A stretch of DNA of 64,000 bases, from positions 3,750,174 through 3,814,173 of the forward strand of contig OZ026559.1 in NCBI GenBank assembly GCA_964020155.1, given 5' to 3'. The DNA comes from Chondrilla cf. caribensis. Its lineage: Eukaryota; Porifera; Demospongiae; Chondrillida; Chondrillidae. The notes below the pieces were generated by a model, which saw only the letters and a program-made list of their open reading frames with translations, did no database searches and was not told the DNA's origin. Position 1 is the stretch's first letter; each line of letters begins with the position of its first letter. This document shows, piece after piece, positions 1 to 12,686 of the stretch. A program made the position numbers and the translations under genes.

Positions 1-439
1 TAGTAAATAGCAATGTGAATAATGAAACACACTGTATGGACAATAGGTATTGCAATACATATTGTCCATATAGTGTTTTAGTGTGTTTGATACTATTACA
101 TAATGTATAATTATGTATCATACAGTAAGATTTTCTAAGGATAGTACACATGTGTAATATACAAAATCTTAAATGTAGAATGTGCATTACATGCATGTCT
201 ATATTAAAGTATGTTTTTGTATGGTATTCATTCATCCATAACATGCACAGGTCTGTTTACCACGTTCAACTTATCATGAATTATAATAATTTTATTCAAA
301 TGGAGCAGATATATATGTTTTGCAAAATAACTTTTCAATTCAATTTTCACTAACAGTTGGCCATTTTCAAGTGTATTACGAATCATTAGCAAGGGGATTG
401 TTGTAAACACATATCAAACTAGAAATCAACATACATTGG

Positions 440-640
440 TAGGATGACGTCAGCTGTGAATATTATAATATTATATTACGTCATGATTTCTCCCTGACAT
501 TTTATACTTGGTCCATTGAAGTGAAGCGATATGGTATAGCGTAACCGGGCCATTGATCCGTCGGCCATTTTGATTGGACCATCGGGTGATCACGTGGAGT
601 TCAACAATGGGCTGGACCACGTGTTATTTCGCGCAGTATG
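440..640. promoter_or_regulatory. CRE/E-box module, 5' flank of a copy left of the window
   Basis: TGACGTCA at 445-452, TACGTCAT at 477-484, inverted CCAAT (ATTGG) near 572, and E-boxes CACGTG at 591-596 and 618-623, 27 bp apart. The same layout recurs upstream of other copies. For the minus-strand genes the order would be E-boxes, CCAAT, then CREs. Orientation and activity are inferred. Confidence 0.45.
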
Positions 641-1402
641 GGCAGCGATGGAGGTACGATAATTGGAAACGTCCTCTCCCATTAACGCTACAGATTGGCA
701 GTGAGATATCCGAAAGAAAACCAATGAAGAATTCCACCATGGTTGAATTATTGTAAGTTGCTACATTGAAATTATGATTCTGTGTAAAGCATCAATTATC
801 GGACACAACCTACCTATATTCGTAATTCCTCAATACAAATTTCTATTGGTAATAAATTGGTCTGAAATTAGGTTCTTCGTCGCTTCTCCACTTTGTATTG
901 AAGTCGTCCATAAGTTAATCCATCTAATCCGAATATCGAATATTTTCGGACACATTGTTATATCTCCAGCAGAACGATGCTACTAGCTGCTCAAGCTACG
1001 AGGATTTTACTGAGTGGAGAGCGACTACATGTAGTGCTTTATAAAACAAGGTTTATTGGGATTCGGTAGGTTTCATAGTTATCGAGAAATAGCCATTTAT
1101 GTGTCCGAATATAGGTGGTGTTCCTATTAATTGATGCTTTACTCTTAGACTATTTGTATTATTTTGTAAAATGTTCGACTATCATTGTCTTAGTCCCCGC
1201 ATTTCATTGTGAATACTACGAAAGTATAATGGAAGATATCGTGTGTCTTCACTTGTAAAATACTTCAAGCCACTGCACTGTTTTTCAGTTCATACATCCG
1301 AAAATAATGCTATAAGCTGTCACCAACTCACGTACATCCACGATCATGGTTTTTAATATTACTATAAGTGACCATAGATGGTCAGTCAAAAGAAACCTAA
1401 AA

Positions 1403-1429
1403 CATATATATATATATATATATATATAT
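1403..1429. repeat. (TA)n microsatellite
   Basis: Uninterrupted TA run. Similar short runs occur near 17119-17140, 37420-37443, 38281-38340 and 61049-61068. Confidence 0.9.
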
Positions 1430-1792
1430 GTTTTTCCTTTCAATTTGCATATCACAGTAACCTGAGTATATAGTTACCTATCAAATTTGGTAACTACAAA
1501 TGCGAAAGATGTTGCAGAATCCAAATCTGTGGCCACTTATGGTGACTTGCACTACTGTAACAGTAGTACAACTTGTCAACAAGTATATCTTGTTAACAAG
1601 CAATTGTTGGATTCTGTTTCAATGCAACTGCTGAAGGAGGATATATGTAGAGCACATACCAACCGTACACCTGGTGGTCAACAGGACTGGCTAATTTTTA
1701 TGTATGTACTGAGTTGATATTTTATCGTTATAGCCATATGTAACCATTACAGATATCATATTTGATATTTTGTTCTTTTCCATTGCATAGTG

Positions 1793-2080
1793 TTGCTTCC
1801 ATGGATATCTGTCAGTATGGTACATTTGTTCATTGATACAATGGGAATTTCTCTGATAATCAAGAACCATTCAATTTGTTGGATGTTGTCAGGATATGTG
1901 ACGTCAGTGCTAACAGCAATAAGCCAACTGAACGAATGAACTTGTGAAGAAAGTGGGTACAATTTGTATGTGTATTATCGTATCTTCAGTTGATAACAAC
2001 TCTGTGTGTGCAATTCCTCTCATTCTCCAGGACTATCAAGGAAACTATGAATTGAGGAATTATCCCATAAATGAATGTCT
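1793..2080 (+). pseudogene. Ig-like domain exon remnant
   Basis: NGNFSDNQEPFNLLDVVR near 1848-1900 (the L-x-L-x-D-V pattern before the F strand). After TTCTCCAG, DYQGNYELRNYPINE starts at about 2030. A stop interrupts just upstream and the donor GT is mutated (AGGATATG). Confidence 0.35.
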
Positions 2081-3074
2081 GTGAAGACGGCATGCCACCA
2101 TCTTATATTTGATTATTGTTCCTATGATGGACATCCCATAATCCACACGGTTATGTGTTACTCAGTACACTCATTATGACCTATCTTATATTATCGTAAG
2201 TGACGATTGTTTGTAAAATTGCATTCGAATAACAAAGACTAATGTACTAAAATAATTGGCATGAATGTGGGCTACAATTCTACGAGCTCAATGAGTATGA
2301 ATATGAATATTAATGTCCAGTTGGAAGTTACATCTCTATGTTCAGTAGTCTGTATTGTGTTATTGTTATTACAGGCTACTTTCATCAATTAGACTTCCAT
2401 GTATACATAGTCAAAATGCAAAGCAACAGCAAAGCAGAAAGCTGTTTTCCAAACATCCCAACCTATACAGTATAACTGTTGTAATTTATTCCATTTCATT
2501 ATTTTCATTTTACTTGTGAATAGTCAAGCAATATAATTGTAAAGGATGGGAATTCAATGTTTCTCCATTCATGTAATCCCCAATTTAGAACCATTGTGAA
2601 TATTAATTATTACATTATGGTACATACATATAATAAATGTATAATTATAGCACTATGACTACAAAAAGAACCCTGTATTATAATACTATATATGAAATGC
2701 CTGCAGCTCCACTTCATTATTACTAAAAATTAATATTAGAAAGTTATTAGGTTCATAATAATATAAATACAGTACTATGGTATAATATTTTATTATATTA
2801 AATTTTACCTACCTAATAGTATGTATATATACATACATATTATACATACTATATGTATATTATAGATACAATTTTACATACCCCACCATGCATCCTGCAT
2901 GCACACACACAGATCGTTCTTAAATATTCATCAATAATAAATTAATAATTATTAGAATTGATCATGAATAGTGTGCACATGATAGAAAAAATTATAAATA
3001 AGATTATATGTAGTGTAATAATTGTAATAATAAATTAAATATAATACGGTCCGCAATGTTATACAACAATGTGT

Positions 3075-3240
3075 ATATCCTTGGGTATGTCTTCCATGGA
3101 TAGGTCCCAAGTGAGCACTCTTCAGGAAGTGGGTCTGTGTAGTTGGTGAAGTAGGCTATGATGATACTAGATGGTTTAGCTCGATTGATAGGGTAGAATA
3201 CATTGAGGAGTTGTTGATGGTTGTCAGGATAAACTTGATC
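3075..3240 (-). pseudogene. Decayed exon 1 fragment, 3' of copy 1
   Basis: The minus strand still reads FYPINRAKPSSIIIAYFTNY, then TDPLPEECSLGTYPWKTYPR, the middle of the ectodomain. The signal peptide and the exon end are missing. It sits about 650-800 bp past the stop of copy 1. The open frame is longer (3405-3004) only because the decayed flanks happen to lack stops. Confidence 0.7.
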
Positions 3241-3879
3241 CTTACTGTCATGATCATTAAATTGATTAATAATCATGATAATATCACTGATGCAGCTATA
3301 ATATGCGAGCAACATAATGTCCATTGTTGGGAAGAATGAAATATTTTGTAATTCAATAATATTCTGACCAGGATCGGCCATTAATATTAATATTGCATAC
3401 TTCACATATTGCCACTTCCATACCTACCAGTTTACATCAGTTTAAATTTCTTTAAATCTCCAATGGTATAAAATGGGAATGATTAATTATAGATGTAGAT
3501 AATATAGAATGCGCCATGCAATGAATTACAATGGTTTTCTCCAATTATTGTTATACACGCATTAATTTTAGTGATGACAGATCTGTAAAATATTATGTCA
3601 TTCAACTTGCCAGCTTATCCTTTTGGGTAGAGCATCAAGTGGCATTCCATTAGAATAAATGCTATGCAAATCCATGGTCATTACTCTATCTATTCATTTT
3701 CATTTTCCAAGAATCATTACCAAGGCCAGAATTAGTATACATGTGAATAATAGGTGTAGGGTAGAAGTGTGACACTGGGTATATATAATATAAGTTTAAA
3801 TTGATAGTCGATGATATTATGTATGGAATGTATAAGATTATTATGACCTTTCTATTATGATGGATGAAGTGTAAATGGA

Positions 3880-6630
3880 TCAGTTCTCATCTTGTACATT
3901 CAACATCTGTTGCACAGTTTCTCTAACTTTCATTCCAACTCTACGGATGATCCAAGCTCCTATTGGTGGAAGTGTATGATGTAGGACAAATATCAGAGAG
4001 GAGGAGACTGTTCGAGTCTCTTCTCCATATTTACTCAAATGTAGTACAAGTGTAATACTGAATGTTAGTGATCCAAATCCAAAGACAAGTACTGCTATGA
4101 ACATGAGTAGCAGTATCTGTCGAATTGCTTGTTTTGGTGTGATTCTGTATTCCTCTTCTTTGATGAAGATTTGATCAATTGTGAAGGGAATGGATGTTAT
4201 GATGATGCATACAAACATTGCACACCACACTGTGAGAATGCCAAATCCATACAAGTGTGGATTAACACTCACTAACAAGAATTGAAATGGAAGATGTACT
4301 AATAGACCCACTACACTCATGTAGATCCCCCAAAGAGATATTGTTGTAATGATTCTGTGTACATGTTGTTTTCTTCCCCAGCATTTAGTTATTATGCTCC
4401 ATGTTTTGGGAATGGGAAATGTTATATACTTGCTGTGAATGTAAGCTGTAACGCCAGTTGCAATGAAGATGAGTATTAATGCTGTAATGGCTGAAGAACA
4501 GGTTTCGACTCTGTGTTCAGTGGTCCGTACTATGTTATTTGGATTACAGCCCAATGTCAGACCTTCAGCAATCATGTAAATATTGAAGACATGAGCAAGA
4601 CTTGCTACAGTCCAGAAGAATGGTGCTTTAGCTTTGCTCCTACTTTGTTGTAGACTCGCTAGCCACTTTTTACCAATGCCATGGAGTATGTAAGGTGTTG
4701 CAATTACCAATAGGAGTAGAAACATTGTCACCCCAAAATTATGTGATTGTTTAAGATGAGAATGAAGATATTCATCAATCTGCAGCCTGTGATTCATATT
4801 TCTGACATCTGCTACCATACGATTGTCAGCAAGCCACTCAAAGAACACTCTTGTCTGTTTACTACTGTCTTTGTTCTCTGAATACCGTCCCTTCTGTAGT
4901 ATTAGTGATTTGACCTGCATTTAAGGAATAATTAATAGAATCAAAATACTATAATAAATTTAGTTGTTATTATTTCAGCTATATGCTATTCTGCGTAATT
5001 TTAGACCAGTTACTACTGTAACACTGGTACTATAACATGTATATATGCAACCAAATCAAAAAAAATGTCTCAATGAATTGTAAATTATAATAATTTATAA
5101 TATTACAATATTTTGATATACTGTTTAAACATTAGTAGCTTATGCAGATAGGAATTGATTTTATACTTGCTGGAGAGTTCGAAAGACCACCTAAATTTAA
5201 TATGACCATACAGTAGTAAAATACATTATTCAGTAAAGACACCATAGGAAAAATTTTGCATCATCATTGATCTTTACCTAAGTCACAATGTTCTCAAGAC
5301 CCACCTATATACACATCACAGTGACTGTTAGCATTATAGACATTCCATGATCATTTCCATTAAGAAAGGCTAATTCTTGGGGACCTTTACAAGCCCAATA
5401 ATATCGAAGGAGATCGAAGATTCCAAAACATGTTTACAAATTCAAAACACAAATAAAAATTATAATTGTCAATTTGTGCAATGAAGTTCCAACTGGTGAA
5501 GCTGTTATTTCTTTGGATTTGCTACATTTGGGAACTGTAGACAATCCATTGACAGTTGGGAGTTACGAAATAAACAATAATAATATATATAATAGTTGGT
5601 GTACATGCTATATTTTATTGCACTTATTTGCACTTGTCAGATCACAAATTATGTATTTGAGAGGATGCAGATCACTCCGCTCTCACAACGACACTGAATG
5701 TCCTACATCAATCGCACAATGTGTGATGGAGGGATGTATCCCTCAAAGTTAATTGATCCAACACGCAGGTGCATGGGTTATACATATCAATATTTGTACA
5801 TTGTGATAATATTAATATTTATTATTATTATTATATTATTTTATTATCTCACCTATTTAAATTTTATATTTATTTTATTTACTTATTCACATATTATATA
5901 TTTACCTCATTTTATTCACCTATTTAATTTTTATATTTATTTTATTTAATAATTACATAATAAATATTATTATATTTTATTGCATCTATATCATGATTAT
6001 CTTGCATGCAAATGCCTCTTTTGTATGCAACAGTTCACAGACAGAGCATATAATATTATTAATACAAATTTACTGTGATTCTGAAACATTTACACCTAAT
6101 ATTATAATAAATATTATACTCACTTCTGTGGTGACTGTACCAAGATCTCCCATTTCCTTACATTCCAATGGTATTTTAATGCAAGCAATTTGTGTAGGCA
6201 AGACAAAAAGTGACGTTTTGTTGAACAGCTGGTTATAGCTTATAATGGGGAGGTATTCACCAAGTTCTATCCAGTGTAGATCTCCTACAATATTAATAAT
6301 GATTTTAGTGGTCCACATGTACCAATATATGTTGTGATAAGTGTTGTTTATTCCCGGGTATGTCCTCCATGGATAGGTCCCAAGTGAGCACTCTTCAGGA
6401 AGTGGGTCTGTGTAGTTGGTGAAGTAGGCTATTATTACATCAGATGGTCTAGCCCGATTGATGGGGTAGAAGGCATTGAAGAGTTGTTGATAGTTGTCAG
6501 GACAAGATTTGATGGAATTGAGAATTTCCAAGGCATCATCGCAAACTTCAAATCGATCATGTTCACCACAGATCATGCCTGTAAAGACTGCTACTGACAA
6601 TATTGCTGTTGCAGTTGCAATGATCCTCAT
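3880..6630 (-). CDS. Array gene copy 1: secreted-ectodomain seven-pass membrane protein (orphan receptor-like), intact
   Basis: Exons are 6630-6124 and 4914-3880 on the minus strand, joined in phase 0 to 513 residues. The 6630 ATG is chosen because it is the Met conserved across copies and an acceptor-like TTAG lies 2 nt before it. The donor is GTGAGT; the acceptor is the ATGCAG before GTCAAATCAC. Residues 1-22 form a signal peptide. The ectodomain has Cys at about 21, 30, 43, 81, 150 and 157 and sequons at about 72, 95 and 137. Hydrophobic segments lie at about 231-251, 267-291, 310-333, 361-385, 390-414, 435-462 and 472-491. Basic loops follow segments 1 and 3 and the tail is basic, which predicts N-out, C-in. 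Segments 2 and 3 flank an external loop with two Cys. No DRY, CWxP or NPxxY motif is visible. Function is unknown; a surface receptor is inferred from topology only. Confidence 0.78.
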
Positions 6631-7569
6631 TTCTAACAATGGACAAAATAATGCTCTCAAATCTTACAGATAATGTACCAAAGCTAAGATTGGCCATCTA
6701 TAATATGCATATATTTAATTCAGATGATGATATAACCTTTTCGTTCGTGTGCACATCATAAGGGAAAATTTAAGCTACAGCGCAGAACACTACCAAATGT
6801 TCAGCGATTCTAACTGAGAGGGTCATCCGCTGTTTAAAATTGCTCACTTACCATTCCACTTTTTGTTTTCTTAAGTTATTTTCCTTCAAGGCTAACTACC
6901 ATTAATTTCTTGATTGAGACTTTCTTTGACTTTGGGTTGCTGGCACAACTAAAAAGGACTATTTGTACTTGTATGACAAAGATTTGACAATCATGGTTAT
7001 CAGGATTCTGTTTACTTTCTCTGTGGGGAAGTTATTTGTACACAACCATCATTAGATGATGTTCAGGAAGTTCACACTGGGTTACCTCCCAGTATGTGGG
7101 GCAATTCTATCACACACATTTCACACAAAGACTAACCTTTTCCACACCTAGGAATCAACATCAATATCTGTCAAGAAGATTTCATCCAGGATCCAACCAA
7201 CAATAGTAATGTGAATAGTGAAACATACTGTATGGACAATATGTATTTTAATGATACTATTACATAATGTATAATAATGTATCATAGAGTAAGATTTTCA
7301 AGGATAGTACGCATGTGTAATGTAGAATGTGCATTGCATGTATATATTAAAGTATGTTTTTGTATAGCGTGCATTCAGCCATAACATGCACATATATATC
7401 TGTTTACCACATCCAACTTATCATGCATAATAATTTCATTCGAATGGAGCAGTAATTTGTGTTTTGCAAAATAAGTTTCAATTCAATTTTCACTGACAGT
7501 GGATCATTTTCAAGTGCATTACGAGTCATTAGCAAGGGAATTGTTATAAGCACATGTCAACATAGAAAT

Positions 7570-7900
7570 TTCTCTAATGATCAGTAGCTTTGTTCGATGT
7601 TGTCAGAGTATGTATGAAGTAAGTTCAAACAGATATATAGAAGCAAACTGAACAAATGAACTTATGAAAAACATATTAGTGTGGGTACTGTAACAATTTG
7701 TGTGTGTATTTTTGTATCTTGACTGCATATCTGGGTGTACAATATCTCCCATTCTCCAGGGCTGTCAAGGAACATATAAAGTGAGTCATTATCCCAAAAA
7801 TGAAGAATAATTATTCCGGGCACTAATAATTATTGTGAACATGGTGATTGTGTTAGAGAGCTATTTGTGTGCTGTATATAGTAATTTTCGTTCTTTGAGA
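7570..7900 (+). pseudogene. Ig-like domain exon remnant
   Basis: Very short remains: TTTCTCTAATGATCAGTAGC and, after CTCCAG near 7759, GCQGTYKVSHYPKNE followed by a stop. Confidence 0.3.
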
Positions 7901-8381
7901 AATTTGTAGTGTTTTAAAGTGTACCGCAGTCTTTCTGACATTGTACACTCAACCTGATCCTCACACAGTACACACAAGCAGGCATTTAACTTGCCATTTC
8001 AGATCTCTTTGAAGGTTTTGAAGTAACAATTTCAAATGGGCATTTAGTTGCAACTAGTCATAATCCAACAAGCTGGCATCTATTAATTAGCGTGAAACCT
8101 AGAGTAAGTAAGCCTTAGGGCATTATTGAAGACCAGTATGTATATTATTTAGGACCTAGGTGAAGGCAGCCACCATTTCAGATGAGATTATTGTTCCCTT
8201 GATGGACACTGCCCGTCTGTGGATTCACGTGATTCCATGAATCACTGGGCCAAGGTGTTACTCTGTGTACATGTACTCATAATGACCTTGCTATCACAAG
8301 TAATAAATATTTATTTATGTTCAATTACACTCAAATTATATTACAAGAAGTATTGCAAAGCTCATAATAGAACCCATTCAT

Positions 8382-8386
8382 ACACA

Positions 8387-8461
<75 letters not shown>
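8382..8461. repeat. (CA)n microsatellite
   Basis: About 40 CA units, 90 bp 3' of copy 2. The apparent reading frame through it (8219-8533) is an artefact of the repeat. Confidence 0.95.
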
Positions 8462-8546
8462 CTTAATATTGTTAATAGCTGCTCATGTGATGTAAATATT
8501 TATGTATTAAGGAAGCTGTTGTGGAGAAATTAGTTGACCAACCTCA

Positions 8547-10853
8547 TCATGTACATTCAACATACTGTTGTACTGTCTGTTTAACTTTCACTCCAATTCT
8601 ACGGATGATCCATGCTCCTATTGGTAGAAGTGTATGATGTAGCACAAATATCAGAGAGGAGGAGACTGTTCGAGTCTCTTCTCCATATTTACTCAAATGT
8701 AGTACAAGTGTAATACTGAATGTTAGTGATCCAAATCCAAAGACAAGTACTGCTATGAACATGAGTAGCAGTATCTGTCGAAGTGCTTGTTTGGTGTGAT
8801 TCTGTATTCCTCTTCTTTGATGAAGATTTGATCAATTGTGAAGGGAATGGATGTTACGATGATGCATATAAACATTGCACACCACACCGTGAGAATGGCA
8901 AATCCGTACAAGTGTGGATTAACACTCACTAACAAGAATTGAAATGGAAGACGTAGTAATAGACCCATTACACTCATGTAGATCCCCCAGATAGATATTG
9001 TTGTAATGATTCTGTGTACATGTTTTTTTCTTCCCCAACATTTAATTATTATACTCCATGTTTTGGGAATGGGAAATGTAATGTACTTGCTGTGAATGTA
9101 AGCTGTAATGCCACTTGTGATGAAGATGAATATGAACACCATGACGGCTGAGGAACAGGCTGTGACTCTGTGTTCAGTGTTCTGTGCTGTGTTACTTTGA
9201 CAGGTCAACATGAACATTTCAGCAGTCATGTAACCGTTGAAGACAGGAGCAAGACTTGCTACAGCCCAGAAGAATGGTACTTTAGCTTTGCTCCTACTTT
9301 GTTGTAAACTTGCTAGCTGTATTTTACCAATGCCATGGAGTATGTAAGGCGCTGCTATTACCAATAGGAATATAAACATTATCACAACATTAAGATGTGA
9401 TTGCTTATGATGAGCAAGAAAATATGCACCAATCTTCAGTCTGTGATTCACATTTCTAACATCAGCTGCTGGACGATTGTTAGCAAGCCACTCAAAGAAC
9501 ACTCTTGTCTGTTTACTACTGTCTTTGTTCTCTGAATACTGTCCCTTGTGTAGTATTAGTGATTTGATCTGTATTTAATGAATAATTTAATAGAATAAAA
9601 AATGCCATATCAATTGTTATTATTTCATCTATATACTGTTCTGTATAGTATTTATCATCATGATGTTATGAATACCTGGTCCTATAATGATAGAAATGAT
9701 AAATTTATGCACATGTCCTAATTTTGGACCAATTACCACTTGTACGCTGGTATAGCATTTATGCAATGTTAAAATCAAAATGTATGGATCAATGAATTGA
9801 AAATTTACGATGAACATGCTTATTCCCCCAAGTTCATTATGACGTTGTAAAAATATTTTGGAATACTATTCATCATCATTCAATGTAGTAGCTTATGCAG
9901 ATAGTCATTGATTTAATATATTTGCCAGTGAGTTCGAAAGACCACCTAAATTAAATATTATGATCATATGTACTGTAAATGTAGTCTAATGCATCATCAA
10001 TAATCTTTACTTGAATCACAAAAGTGATCAAGACCCACCTATATACACATCACAGTGACTGTTAGCATTATAAAAACCTTTCATGATCATTTCCATTAAA
10101 AAAGGCTCACATTTTATGGGGATCTTTACAAACCCAATAAGAACAAAGGATATTGAATTAATTAATTGAATTAATTGGGAGTTACAAAATAAACAATATA
10201 TATTATTTAGCGTACATGCTATATTTATTGCATATATATCATGGATTATCTTGCGTGCAAACACCTACTTTTCTAATGCAGGAGAGTACAATGTCAGACG
10301 GAATTAACACAAATGTGATTCTCAAACATTTACACCTAAATATTATACTCACCTCTGTGGTGACTGTACCAAGATCTCCCAATCCCTTACATTCCAATGG
10401 TATTTTAATGCAAGCAATTTGTGTAGGCAAGACAAAAGGCAAAGTTTTGTTGAACAGCTGGTAGTAGGTTATAATGAGACGGTATCCACCAAATTGTAAC
10501 AAGTATAGATCTCCTACAATATTAATAATGATTTTAGTGGTCAACATGTACCAATATATGTTGTGATAAGTGTAGTTTATCCCCGGGTATGTCCTCCATG
10601 GGTAGGTCCCAAGTGAGCACTCTTCAGGAAGTGGGTCTGTGTAGTTGGTGAAATAGGCTATTATTACATCAGATGGTCTAGCCCGGTTGATGGGGTAGAA
10701 GGCATTGAGGAGTTGTTGATAGTTGTCGGGACAAGATTTGATGGAATTGAGAATTTCCAAGGCATCATTGCAAACTTCATATTGCTCATGTTCACCACAG
10801 ACCATGCCTGTAAAGACTGCTACTGACAATATTGCTGTTGCAGTTACAATCAT
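8547..10853 (-). pseudogene. Array gene copy 2: seven-pass family member with two frameshifts
   Basis: Exon 1 runs 10853-10353 and exon 2 starts at 9568. The usual first Met codon is ATA here, so the first usable conserved Met is the next one (10853) and the protein loses two residues. Exon 1 is otherwise whole and ends at a GTGAGT donor. Exon 2 lacks one T in the run near 8789-8793 (the other copies have four T before GGTGTG). This throws the frame off just after the EEEYRITP segment, before hydrophobic segment 6. A one-base insertion near 8563 then changes the last residues and removes the usual stop. The remaining codons still match the family closely, so inactivation looks recent. An assembly error is possible but would need two independent mistakes. 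Confidence 0.72.
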
Positions 10854-11125
10854 CCTTATTTCTAGCAACAGACAAAATAATGCACTCAAATCATACAGTT
10901 AATATAACAAAGCCAATATTGATCATCTATATTATATAATAGTATATAAGTCAGATGATTATAATTTCTTTGTTCATTTGCACATTAAAGGAAGATGTAC
11001 TAAATACAGCACAAAATACTACCAATTGTTCAGTGATTTTAACTAGGAGGGTCATCCACTGGTACAACTAAAATGGTCAATTTGTATCTGTAAGACAAAT
11101 GCTTGACAATCATGGCTATAAGGAT

Positions 11126-11388
11126 GGTCAAATAGGGATTTTGGACTGCGAAGTTTCCAACTGTTGTTGGGAAGATCCTTTCGGATTCAGGAGCATTTAA
11201 AAACACAGACTGGTGGAAGGAGTTCTTCATCTGGACGTTTCAACCCTGTGGGTCGTCTTCAGCAGTTCAGGTGCCTTGGGAGTTACCCTTCTTAAACAGG
11301 GTTGAAACATCCAGATGAAGAACTCTCTACACCAGACTCCTCTTTCAATGCTCCTAAATCTGTAAGGATCTTCCCATGCAACAACAGT
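11126..11388. mobile_element. Fold-back element with 9-bp target duplication, copy 1
   Basis: Two arms of roughly 95 bp (GGAAGATCCTTTCGGATTCA and its inverse, down to AACCCTGT/ACAGGGTT) surround a loop of about 50 bp. The flanks repeat TATAAGGAT (11117-11125 and 11389-11397); units without the element have one copy of this word. It splits the CxxC open frame. The 9-bp duplication suggests a Mutator-like transposase. Confidence 0.7.
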
Positions 11389-11989
11389 TATAAGGATTCT
11401 TTTTGCTTTCTCTGTGGGACGTTATTAGTACACAACCATTACTTAGATGATGTCCTGAAAAGTTCACTCTGGGCTGTCTCCCAGTAGGTGGGTCAATTCC
11501 ACTGGTTCTCACATATTTCACACAAAGACTAACCTTTCCCCACCTAGGAATCAACATCAATATCTGTCAAGAAGATTTCTTCCAGGATCCAACCAATGAT
11601 AGTATTGTGAATAATGAAACACACTGTATCCATGGACAATATGTACTGTGTATGATACTATTACGTAATGTGTAATTATGTATCATAGAGTAAGATTTTC
11701 TAAGGATAGTACGCATGTGTAATGTACTGTAATCTTCAATGTAGAATGTGTGTTGCATGTCTATATTAAAGTAGTTATGTTTTTATATGGCATTCATTCA
11801 GCCATAACATGTACAGATCTGTTTACCACATTCAATTAATCATGTATAATAAGACTATTTGAATGGAGCTGTAATTTGTGCTGACTTTCGAATTCAATTT
11901 TCACTAACAGTGGTCATTTTCAAGTGCATTATGAGTCATTAGCAAGGGGATTGTTCTAACTGGATGTAGCCTATAGAAAGCAACATACA

Positions 11990-12200
11990 TTAGCAGGATG
12001 ACACCAGCTGTGAATAATATTATTCATTACGTCATGGTTTCTACCTGACATTTTGTACTTGATCCATTGAAGTCGAGCGATTTGTTATAGCGTAGCAAGG
12101 TGAGTTAATCCACCGGCCATTTCGATTGGACCATCGGGTGATCACATGGAGTTCAACAATGGGCTGGACTACGTGTGGTTCCACGCTGTATGGTCTGCGA
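11990..12200. promoter_or_regulatory. Decayed CRE/E-box module upstream of copy 2
   Basis: The first CRE reads TGACACCA and the second TTACGTCATG. The first E-box reads CACATG and the second TACGTG. It is about 1.15 kb from the copy 2 start; the gene it would serve is frameshifted. Confidence 0.35.
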
Positions 12201-12686
12201 TGAAGGTACGATATTAATTGGAAACGTACTCTCCCATTAACCCTACAGATTGGCAGTAAGATATCTGAAAGAAAACCAAAAATGAATTCCACCATTGTTG
12301 AATTATTGTTGCTACATTGAAATTATGATTCTATGTAAAGCATTATTATCGGACACAACCTATATTCGTAATTCCTCAATATGAATTTCTTTAGGAAGAA
12401 AATAATTGGTCTGAAAGTTGGTTCTTCATCAGTTCTCTGTATTGAAGTCTGTCTGCAAGTTAATCCCTCTAATCCGAATGTCGATTATTTTCGGACTCTC
12501 ATGTCTCCAGCAGAACAATGCGATAAGCTATGAGGATCTTACTTAGTGGAGAGCGACTACATGTAATGCTCTATAAAACACATTTTATTAGGAGTCGGTA
12601 GGTTTCATAGTTATTGTGAAATAGCCAATTTTATGTGTCCGAATATAGGTGGTGTTTCATAATTATTGATGCTTAATACAGAATCT

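Larger units (their letters stand above)
1..3003. other. Spacer left of copy 1 (5' flank of a copy outside the window)
   Basis: In order: a repeated flank (1-430), the CRE/E-box module, AT-rich spacer with TAAAACAAGG-type text near 1040, the TA run, a VATYGDLHYSS remnant (about 1500-1720), an Ig-like remnant, then about 900 bp of AT-rich sequence (2090-3003) in which I see nothing but short palindromic TA stretches. Confidence 0.6.
6631..8546. other. Spacer between copies 1 and 2
   Basis: A broken CxxC frame (6955-7110), the repeated flank (7200-7560), then a direct jump to Ig-like remains. The CRE/E-box module is missing. It ends with the microsatellite. Confidence 0.6.

Noticed and set aside
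574..756. 60-codon plus-strand frame (also at 18163 and 62219) and the opposing minus-strand frames
   Set aside because: Overlaps the CRE/E-box module and is open on both strands in part; frameshifted or absent in other copies. More likely a regulatory block, although the plus frame ends at a GTAAGT-like donor.
3880..4920. Separate gene starting at MQVKSL
   Set aside because: The ATG is not conserved (ATACAG in other copies) and coincides with a splice acceptor; treated as exon 2.
5474..5752. Plus-strand 92-codon frame and minus-strand frames with PKCSKPKEIT in introns
   Set aside because: The intronic stretch is conserved between copies but changes frame from copy to copy (indels at GCAGCTGTTATTTC), so it is not treated as coding.
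8219..8533. 104-codon frame with a Thr-His run
   Set aside because: Created by translating the (CA)n microsatellite; not conserved in other units.
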